A stretch of DNA of 64,000 nt from Mercenaria mercenaria (taxonomy: Eukaryota; Mollusca; Bivalvia; Venerida; Veneridae). This document shows positions 59,901 to 64,000 of this stretch, piece after piece. The notes below the pieces were generated by a model. That model worked only from the letters and a program-made list of their open reading frames with translations. It ran no database searches and was not told the DNA's origin. Both the position numbers and the translations under genes were made by a program. The stretch is taken from assembly GCF_021730395.1 (NCBI RefSeq), contig NC_069361.1, positions 76,145,001 through 76,209,000 on the forward strand, given 5' to 3'. How positions within the stretch are numbered: the first letter of the stretch is position 1; each line of letters starts with the position of its first letter.

Positions 59901-62851
59901 CTCAGTATTTTAAGAATACTCTGCCGCGGACCGAATGTGCGTTATGTGAACGCTGAGATCGAATTTCCCGCATGTATAGTACCAAAAGGTCAAACGAGTT
60001 GGCCACGCATATTTCATTTCACTTACGTTGTACTTCAATAAGCAATTACATTATATAAAGTTATATGTTCTCTTCTGATGTAAACAAAATTTCATTCTGA
60101 AACGTCGAAATGATTTGGATCCAGTCAGAAACATTTGGAAACCAGTCAAAAATGGCAGTCGGCTGTCTGCTAACATTAAAGGATGTGCCGCGCTAGCGCT
60201 GATTGCGTCACGTGCTAATTATCAAAGTGACAATCAGACCGATTGACATGTTTATTGATTATCTGAGGGTGCGACCAACAATTTCCTGCTTGGCAGGTGA
60301 TCGTGTATTGAGATATCAGACCGAAATTTATACTTTTCTCGATTTTTACGGGACCGATTTTTTTCGTTTTTTCACTTCACGAATCGGTCTGAAAAGTCAA
60401 AAATCGGTCCAAAACCGACAAACCGGCAAATTTCCGAAGCCCTGGTCAACAGTGTGTTATTATCAGGCTGGAGTATGCTGTGGGCTTGACCTTTGACCCA
60501 AAATGTAGAAATGAATGACATTACTTTATACCCTTTTATGTCAGCTTCAACCTTATTTGAACCACTCTTGAGTCCGCTTCATGGAAATGCGAGTTCTGGT
60601 GTCATATGAGAAGCTGTGGTCATGACCCCAGTAGGGCCAGAACTCACAACACCCATCTGAGTGGCCAACACATTAACTACTAGACCACTGCTCCCCTTGC
60701 AGGAACAACTTACAGAGCCCAATTAATAGCATTCAATTTTAGTATGACTATATTTACCTTTGAATCATCGAGATCATTCCATATCGACCCTTTGATTTTA
60801 TTCTGAAACAGATACAAGGGAGATAAATCAAGATAAAAACATCTTGTACAGTTTTCCTGAGTTGTTTGCAATATGAGTTTAACACAGCAAATCATACGCT
60901 ACAAATCATATGACAAGATGACTTTGCAGCTTTTGATGGTTCATGAAGACACCAGATGCGCTTCTGTGTATTACTTCAGACAGGGGTGGGCAAACAGGTT
61001 AATTTAACCACCAGTCTTCTGTAAGCTAGCTGGATGGCTTCCTCACATGAAAAATTCTATACACCAAGCAAGATTTCGAACCTACAGTTGTGGGTGGCTT
61101 ATCAGACAATTGTCAAGTTGTATGTATAAGGGGTATTAGAAGTTTGTATGGTCAAAGGTGTTCAGAGGGACAAGTAACTCTAAATTAGTAATCATTTGTG
61201 CACAAAGCCCCAGAGAGACACTGAAACACTATCCAATCTCATTTTGAAACAAGACAAGAGATACTGGAAGGACTACATTTCAACTATTTGAAAATGTTTA
61301 CCATACAGTTGTGAAAATGACTGATAATTGTAAATGCAGTTGAAATACTAGAGACGCTTTTGAGAAAAGCACATGTCTCCCACAACTGCCCCTATGAAAA
61401 ATGTCTAGTGTCTCTGGATGGCTTAGATGAGTGGATCCAATTAGATGGTCTGGACGAGTGGATCCAATCAGTAATTTAAGGGCCATAAATCAAAAAAGCC
61501 TGGGCAGATTTGGCTAGTTATCGAACTTGGCTAAGGTCTTATGGCCAAACACATTTTGTTCAAGTTTGGTGAAGTTCGGATGAGAAATGTTCTACTTAGA
61601 GAGCGTACAAGTGTAAAAAGGCAGATTTTTCAGTAATTCAAGGGCCGTAACTCCAAAATGCCTGGACCGATTTGGCTAGTTATCGAACTTGGCTGAGGTC
61701 TCATGGTCAAACACATTTTGTTCAAGTTTGGTGAAGATCGGATGAGAAATGTTTGACTTAGAGTGCGGACAAGAGTAAAAAGGCAGATTTTTCAATAATT
61801 CAAGGGCTGTAACTCCAAAATGCCTAGACCGATTTGGCTAGTTATCGAACCTGGCTGAGGTCTCATGGTCAAACACATTTTGTTCAAGTTTGGTGAGCAT
61901 TGGATGAGAAATGTTTGAATTAGAGTGCTGACAAGAGTAAAAAGGCCGATTTTTGGTAATTCAAGGGCCATAACTCCAAGACGCCTTGACCGATTTGGCT
62001 AGTTATCGAACTTGGCTGAGGTCTCATGGTCAAACACATTTTGTTCAAGTTTGGTGAAAATCGGATGAGAAATGTTCGACTTAGAGTGCGGACAAGCTTT
62101 GTGACAGACACAGACACACACACAGACTGGAGTAAATCAATATGTCTCCCACACCACTGTGTGGTGGGAGACATAATTGCACAGACTTTTTTATATTTGG
62201 GTGTATGTGTGTTGGGTTGGTGCAGGGTGCAATGCTGGGGTGCAGATGTTCCAAGAAATAATATGGCAAAACACATTAAACAAGAACTAGGTAGAACTAT
62301 GTGTGTGTGTGTTGTTTGGGGTGGGGGAGTGGGGGTAGGAGGGTGTTGTAATGCTTCTCTATGTGTGTGTGATGGGTGGGGTAGAGGCAAAGGACAATAT
62401 AAGAGATACAAGAATATATAATGAAATTAAGGAAGGTGCCATAGAACCTGAACCAACACTATTACAAAATCTAACCTCAGTGTCCTTGACCTTTAAGGGA
62501 ACTGACCCTAAATAATCGAAAAGATGCCTGTCCCTTACTAAGATCAAACCTTTTGTGAGGTTTGATAATTATTACGGCAGTAGTTAAAAATATATAGTGA
62601 CACTGGGGGTGTATAGTAACCCTCCTTTTTCTCCCAATAGTTGAGTTTATAAAATAAAGCTATTAAATTTAAAACAAACTATTCACTACTCAGCTTTCTC
62701 TTAAAATAAATCCTCTTTACTGTCATATTTCATATACTTACATCCTCTAATTTGGTCCAGTTGAATGATTTCAGAGGTTGTTTTGGTTTTGGAACGTTTC
62801 TACGTTGAGCACTTCCTGGTCTTCCGAAAATTGAGGGTGGAGGTGGGGCAC
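44800..62851 (-). CDS. DAAM: DAAM-type formin, C-terminal half (FH1 end, FH2, DAD)
   Basis: Exons in transcript order: 62851-62742, 60802-60758, 59248-58991, 58544-58438, 57154-57066, 55339-55125, 52787-52726, 50502-50310, 49725-49555, 48290-48197, 44927-44800. All phases agree. They give 489 residues and a stop; the 5' part lies beyond the window. Order: APPPPS (end of FH1); FH2 from LKSFNWTKL (~26, lasso Trp31) to ~395, including [13 protein letters not shown] and [15 protein letters not shown] (228-242); charged coiled coil (~400-435); [15 protein letters not shown] plus basic KRNRKR (449-476). Family knowledge: formins nucleate and elongate unbranched actin filaments as FH2 dimers. DAAM acts downstream of Dishevelled/Rho in planar polarity signalling and is autoinhibited by DAD. 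The assignment rests on FH2 phrases closer to DAAM than to DIAPH or FMNL, as I recall them. Confidence 0.93.
45256..45728 (-). mobile_element. HINE-like element, family E, two internal units
   Basis: The minus-strand 5' end is TTTATGCCCCCGGCATC, then TCCGTCCG/TTCGTTCG repeats. Two ~190-bp units follow (AATGACTTRATACTAATGCA, ATCAAACATCACCTGACC). The 3' end is GATGCCACCGGGGGCATCAA, then GAACACAGCTTCTTGTTT. Confidence 0.75.
47410..47597 (-). mobile_element. piggyBac-like MITE
   Basis: Reverse-oriented copy of the 50527-50739 family. It begins TTAACCTTTAGCCTGCTGG and ends TTTAGCAGGGTAAAGGTTA, with an internal deletion in the centre. Confidence 0.7.
47739..47938 (+). mobile_element. 237-bp foldback family, internally deleted copy
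   Basis: TGTGCCGTGCCATGAG to CATGGCACAG with the family's arms. About 37 bp of the right arm and centre are missing. Confidence 0.8.
48197..48290 (-). CDS. DAAM: DAAM exon (coiled-coil end, linker to DAD)
   Basis: The acceptor TCCGTTTCAG|TTGAGGAAAG and donor CCTAAAG|GTGAGT bound 94 bp. [13 protein letters not shown] continues the charged helix of the previous exon. [16 protein letters not shown] is a flexible linker to the DAD. The exon ends in phase 1, splitting the Gly codon with the last exon. Confidence 0.93.
48355..48505 (-). mobile_element. Decayed SINE
   Basis: Fragments of the 54775-55047 body are recognisable (GGAAGCCATCCAGTTTG, GGTTTTACCCAGGTAC). Both ends are lost. Confidence 0.5.
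48620..48930 (-). mobile_element. HINE-like element, family G, fragment
   Basis: Shares GAGATGCTTTTGAGAAAAGC, GAGTGGATCCAATCAGTAAT and TTTGTTCAAGTTTGGTGAAG with the larger copy at 61348-62175, with only one internal unit. The ATGTCTCC/GGGAGACAT end pair is incomplete. Confidence 0.6.
48931..49554. other. DAAM intron, nothing recognised
   Basis: AT-rich intronic sequence with no supported element. Confidence 0.4.
49555..49725 (-). CDS. DAAM: DAAM exon (FH2 end and coiled coil)
   Basis: The acceptor CTGTTACAG|TATGAG and donor GAAAAG|GTATGA bound 171 bp, phase 0 at both ends. YELCQKSFG continues FH2. [19 protein letters not shown] is the last FH2 helix, matching the conserved DEFFxxFDxFL of the family. 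The exon then runs into the Lys/Glu-rich coiled coil [20 protein letters not shown]. Confidence 0.95.
49998..50234 (-). mobile_element. 237-bp foldback element, slightly diverged
   Basis: AGAGCCGCACCATGAG to GGTGCGGCTCA, exactly 237 bp. The asymmetric centre is reversed (AATTGCAATAGGCTTTGAAA). Confidence 0.88.
50310..50502 (-). CDS. DAAM: DAAM exon (FH2, post-lasso region)
   Basis: The acceptor GTATTGCAG|CTTCTCAG and donor CAAAAG|GTATAAG bound 193 bp. The first base completes an Asn codon. [20 protein letters not shown] and [20 protein letters not shown] align with the DAAM FH2 helices around TELDKEIxxLRxGLK. Confidence 0.95.
50527..50739 (+). mobile_element. piggyBac-like MITE, best-preserved copy
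   Basis: TTAACCCTTACCATGCT and AGCAGGCTAAGGGTTAA ends, with TTAA at both sides as the target duplication. The interior contains GACCATGATCAGACTGC paired with GCAGGCTGATCTTGGTC. It shares the CTGGTCGCA word with the 237-bp foldback family. Confidence 0.78.
50870..51060 (-). mobile_element. Possible decayed tRNA-derived SINE
   Basis: On the minus strand an A-box-like CAGTAGGGAGAGTGCAG and B-box-like GGTCATGAGTTGGATC are spaced as in a tRNA head. The body is unrecognised. Confidence 0.4.
51061..51639. other. DAAM intron, nothing recognised
   Basis: No supported feature. Confidence 0.4.
51640..52704 (-). mobile_element. HINE-like element, family B, reverse copy
   Basis: The 5' end on the minus strand at 52704 is GTTAGCTCATCTGTCACGTA, then GACAAGGTGAGCTTTTGTG and ATCACCCTTTGTCC, as at 19402. 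Internal ~155-bp units repeat GGTTCAAGAGTTATGGCCCC-like and CACAACTTGTATTGGCATAA phrases to about 51960. GGTCA-array phrases follow. The 3' hairpin/TCTTGT end was not found. Confidence 0.65.
52726..52787 (-). CDS. DAAM: DAAM exon (FH2)
   Basis: The acceptor TTATTTCAG|TTTCCAG and donor AGTCAA|GTAAGTG bound 62 bp: [20 protein letters not shown] plus a split Asn. It fits between ..VETIEKR and FSELDKEL, corresponding to the DAAM stretch ending AAKVNMTELDKEI. Confidence 0.94.
52788..54079. other. DAAM intron, nothing recognised
   Basis: AT-rich intronic sequence without a recognised element. Confidence 0.4.
54080..54545 (+). repeat. 78-bp minisatellite, about six units
   Basis: The unit contains GGCAAATAACATCACTTGCC and AGAGCAGAAACTCTTGCTGA. 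Copies are about 95% alike and exactly 78 bp apart. Because 78 is a multiple of three, a 144-codon plus-strand frame with a 26-residue repeat ([20 protein letters not shown]..) stays open. It is antisense to DAAM and inside its intron. Confidence 0.92.
54775..55047 (-). mobile_element. tRNA-derived SINE, best-preserved copy of the main family
   Basis: The head GGCCTCCGTGGCCGAGTGG, then TTAAGG, a long variable-arm-like segment and B box GGGTTCGAGCC, resembles a tRNA-Ser/Leu. The body GAGGAAGCCATTCAGCTGG, GGTTCTACCCAGGTGCCCG and GTCTTCCTCCACC follows. It ends GTGTCGGTGCGACGTTAAAT. Confidence 0.85.
55125..55339 (-). CDS. DAAM: DAAM exon (FH2 core)
   Basis: The acceptor TTCTTGCAG|CTGTGTTC and donor AAAAGG|GTAAAT bound 215 bp. 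The first two bases complete an Ala codon and the end is phase 0. [20 protein letters not shown] is the FH2 signature stretch, followed by [11 protein letters not shown] and [16 protein letters not shown]-like throughout. Confidence 0.96.
55930..56618 (-). mobile_element. HINE-like element, family H, four 145-bp-type units
   Basis: The minus-strand 5' end is TTTTTATGCCCCTGAATGG. Units repeat GGTGACCAGGTCAAAGGTCA-type, AAGGTCAAGGTCACAGG and TTCATGCAAAAAGTTAACGT (plus-strand) phrases. The 3' end is GGGGGCATTTGTCACCATTA, then GTGACAGCTCTTGTT, a hairpin plus CTCTTGTT. Confidence 0.78.
56619..57065. other. DAAM intron, nothing recognised
   Basis: No supported element. Confidence 0.4.
57066..57154 (-). 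CDS. DAAM: DAAM exon (FH2)
   Basis: The acceptor ATATTATAG|GATAACTC and donor ATAGAAG|GTATG bound 89 bp. [20 protein letters not shown] then MSDVKPRIE matches the DAAM INHYQQRLxxLYFKKKF..VKPKVE segment. Both boundaries split codons (Lys and Ala) and both rejoin correctly. Confidence 0.95.
57155..58153. other. DAAM intron, nothing recognised
   Basis: AT-rich sequence with AAAATTGAATTCACTGAAATGTA-like local duplication near 57870-57920. No element is assigned. Confidence 0.4.
58154..58390 (+). mobile_element. 237-bp foldback element
   Basis: TGAGCCATGCCATGGG to CATGGCACGGCAGA, 237 bp, forward orientation, about 50 bp from a DAAM exon donor. A few substitutions relative to 32397-32633. Confidence 0.9.
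58438..58544 (-). CDS. DAAM: DAAM exon (FH2)
   Basis: The acceptor CTGTTTTCAG|TTATTG and donor ATGGGAAA|GTAAGA bound 107 bp. [19 protein letters not shown] and [15 protein letters not shown] correspond to the DAAM [32 protein letters not shown] region. Confidence 0.95.
58545..58990. other. DAAM intron, nothing recognised
   Basis: Short intron without elements. Confidence 0.45.
58991..59248 (-). CDS. DAAM: DAAM exon (FH2 knob region)
   Basis: The acceptor TTTTTCAG|TTGTAT and donor GAACAG|GTAAAC bound 258 bp (86 codons, phase 0). [38 protein letters not shown] and [13 protein letters not shown] are nearly word for word vertebrate DAAM. The Ile in [10 protein letters not shown] falls where FH2 domains have the conserved actin-contacting Ile. 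Confidence 0.97.
59477..60444. mobile_element. hAT-type DNA transposon, non-autonomous, 968 bp
   Basis: The ends are CAGGGCTCCGGAAATTTT and, inverted, CAGGGCTTCGGAAATTTG. They are flanked by exact octamers GTCAACAG at 59469-59476 and 60445-60452. Both signs are diagnostic of hAT. The interior has no long open frame and no recognisable transposase or dimerisation motif, so it is non-autonomous. It sits in a DAAM intron. A GACCGATT/AATCGGTC motif is repeated near the right end. Confidence 0.92.
60575..60697 (-). mobile_element. tRNA-like SINE head
   Basis: The minus-strand GCAGTGGTCTAGTAGTTAATG (A-box-like) and GTTGTGAGTTCTGGCCC (weak B box) have tRNA spacing. This is probably a decayed SINE, not a tRNA gene. 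Confidence 0.5.
60758..60802 (-). CDS. DAAM: DAAM micro-exon (FH2 linker)
   Basis: The acceptor CTGTTTCAG|AATAAA and donor TCAAAG|GTAAAT bound only 45 bp, phase 0: [15 protein letters not shown]. It matches the DAAM segment xKLEGTVWTEIDDTK between the lasso and the knob, which confirms the short exon. Confidence 0.95.
60930..61110 (-). mobile_element. Decayed SINE
   Basis: GAGGAAGCCATCCAGCTAG and CATCTGGTGTCTTCATGAAC phrases of the 54775-55047 family are recognisable on the minus strand. Both ends are poor. Confidence 0.5.
61348..62175 (-). mobile_element. HINE-like element, family G, about four 155-bp units
   Basis: The minus-strand 5' hairpin is ATGTCTCCCACCACAC..GTGTGGGAGACAT, then TGTGTCTGTGTC. 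Units repeat GAACAAAATGTGTTTGACCA, AACTAGCCAAATCGG and TTTTTACTCTTGTCCGC. The 3' end is GGGAGACATGTGC followed by a GCTTTTCTCAAAAGC hairpin and GTCTCTAG. ATGTCTCC occurs at both ends. Its tail differs from the TCTTGT of the other families. Confidence 0.72.
62180..62741. other. DAAM intron with GT-rich patch
   Basis: 62296-62372 is rich in TG and G runs (TGTGTGTGTG, GGGGTGGGGGAGTGGGGG). This yields proline/histidine-rich minus-strand frames that are not genes. Nothing else is recognised. Confidence 0.45.
62742..62851 (-). CDS. DAAM: DAAM exon (FH1 end, FH2 lasso), first seen in window
   Basis: The acceptor TTTTTCTAG|GTGCCCC and donor GAGGAT|GTAAGT bound 110 bp. Two bases complete a Gly codon. 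APPPPS is the end of the profilin-binding FH1 region. [12 protein letters not shown] is the FH2 start, where the lasso Trp sits. The upstream exon must end in phase 1 and lies beyond 64000 or was not recognised in 62852-64000. Confidence 0.93.
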
Positions 62852-63571
62852 CTAGAAAAAAAGTAATATAAATCGTAATTTCTAATCGTTCAACAATTTT
62901 CTTGACTCTAAAATACAGCGAACTTTACAAAGGATTTAGAATGTTTGGGCCGTCTGAACAGACTTTTCTTGACATAATAAATGAGATTACGCCTTTAGTG
63001 AAATAATAGAATAGAAGCCAAGGCCTACATTTAACCATGCATCTCATAAAGCCTCAATTACTGTAAAACATTTATCTCATTTCTGAAAGATGATCAGTTT
63101 GCATCACATTTCAAGTAACAATTTTATATACCATATCCTAGCCAGAAAAAGACAACAATAACATTAAAACATAAACCTCTCCATTAGTTTAGTTTACCCA
63201 CCAAATCTCCTTCAAATAATTAAACCTCTAAATCTCTATCAAATATATACATGTTCTGCAACCCTCTGTCAGTAAAAGCAACAGAAATAGACACAAAGTG
63301 ACAACAATTTACGTAAGAGTGCATTAAACTTCCATCTATTTCTCTTCTTTTGTAGTCATTGACATATGACAATAACACCTATTAATATTCTAGCTTCCCT
63401 GAGTCTTTAACAGGCTAAATTTTGTTTGTACTCTCTTCTGTATTAAAGTAGCAGACTTGTAATGACAACGGACAATTTCTGCGCTATTATATATTCTTGT
63501 TCTTCGGCAATTCCGCATTCAATGGAAGTAAAGTAGGTCAATGTGCACGTGGCTATCCGTACAAACTGGAG
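62852..63571. other. DAAM intron, nothing recognised
   Basis: AT-rich. No exon with formin-like coding was found between here and the window edge. Confidence 0.45.
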
Positions 63572-63625
63572 AATGCCTAAACAGCATACAATGCCTAAAC
63601 AGCATACAATGCCTAAACAGCATAC
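63572..63625. repeat. 18-bp tandem repeat, three copies
   Basis: AATGCCTAAACAGCATAC repeats exactly three times at 63572, 63590 and 63608. Confidence 0.95.
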
Positions 63626-63716
63626 AGAGAATACTTAACTTTCAGGTTTTGTCTTTACAGGTCTACTACCTTTAAATTTCACAGCCACCTACATCTACAG
63701 ACAGCTCAGCACAATT

Positions 63717-63953
63717 TGAGCCGCGCCATGAGAAAACCAACATAGTGGGTATGCGACCAGCATGGATCCAGACCAGCCTGCGCATCCGCGCAGTCTGGTC
63801 AGGATCCATGCTGTTCGCTTTTAAAGCCTATTGGAATTGGAGAAACTATTAGCGAACAGCATGGATCCTGACCAGACTGCGCGGATGCGCAGGCTGGTCT
63901 GGATCCATGCTGGTCGCATACCCACTATGTTGGTTTCCCCATGGCACGGCTCA
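63717..63953 (+). mobile_element. 237-bp foldback element
   Basis: TGAGCCGCGCCATGAG to CATGGCACGGCTCA, exactly 237 bp, forward orientation, with very well matched arms. It lies in a DAAM intron. Confidence 0.9.
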
Positions 63954-64000
63954 TTTCAGTGTACAGATATATAATTCAACTTTCATATTCAAAGTATTCA

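Noticed and set aside
61920-62421. Overlapping frames on both strands (163 and 131 codons)
   Set aside because: They come from a GT/AC-rich low-complexity stretch and the end of a satellite-bearing element.

Overview
The window is animal nuclear DNA, AT-rich and intron-rich, most likely from a marine bivalve mollusc. The evidence is indirect: two spliced metazoan genes with consensus GT-AG introns, many dispersed elements carrying internal ~100-180 bp tandem repeats (the architecture of bivalve Pearl/BIV160-type and other Helentron-associated elements), tRNA-derived SINEs and many short foldback elements. There is no prokaryotic gene organisation, CRISPR array or virus-like element.

Two protein genes can be read exon by exon. 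(1) A plus-strand bZIP transcription factor, about 8.68-27.87 kb: five phase-0 coding exons (the first is tentative) give about 437 residues, with the basic region in exon 4 and a five-leucine zipper running from exon 4 into exon 5. (2) A minus-strand DAAM-type formin, 62.85 down to 44.80 kb: eleven consecutive exons whose phases all agree give 489 residues from the end of FH1 through the whole FH2 domain to the autoregulatory DAD and stop. Its N-terminal half (GBD/FH3 and most of FH1) lies beyond the right edge. The genes converge. Between their 3' ends lie two identical, divergently oriented tRNA-Gly(GCC) genes (33.05 and 36.39 kb) in a segment nearly free of the repeats that crowd the rest of the window.

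Most remaining sequence is mobile or tandem repeat: Helentron/HINE-like satellite-bearing elements of at least six families, one clearly nested in another; a 237-bp near-palindromic foldback family; a TTAA-flanked piggyBac-like MITE family; two hAT-type elements with exact 8-bp target duplications; several SINE families; LINE 3' ends; and minisatellites.

The most unusual feature is at 23.39-24.88 kb. Intron 3 of the bZIP gene ends in roughly fifty copies of a 28-bp unit containing a copy of the gene's own 3' splice site and first exon bases (..TTTCAG|ATGTCAG). The exon that encodes the DNA-binding basic region therefore sits behind an array of decoy acceptors. At least one, 57 bp upstream of the inferred junction, is sequence-matched and in frame.

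Exon coordinates were derived by hand from splice consensus, reading-frame continuity and remembered family motifs. No alignment or database search was run.
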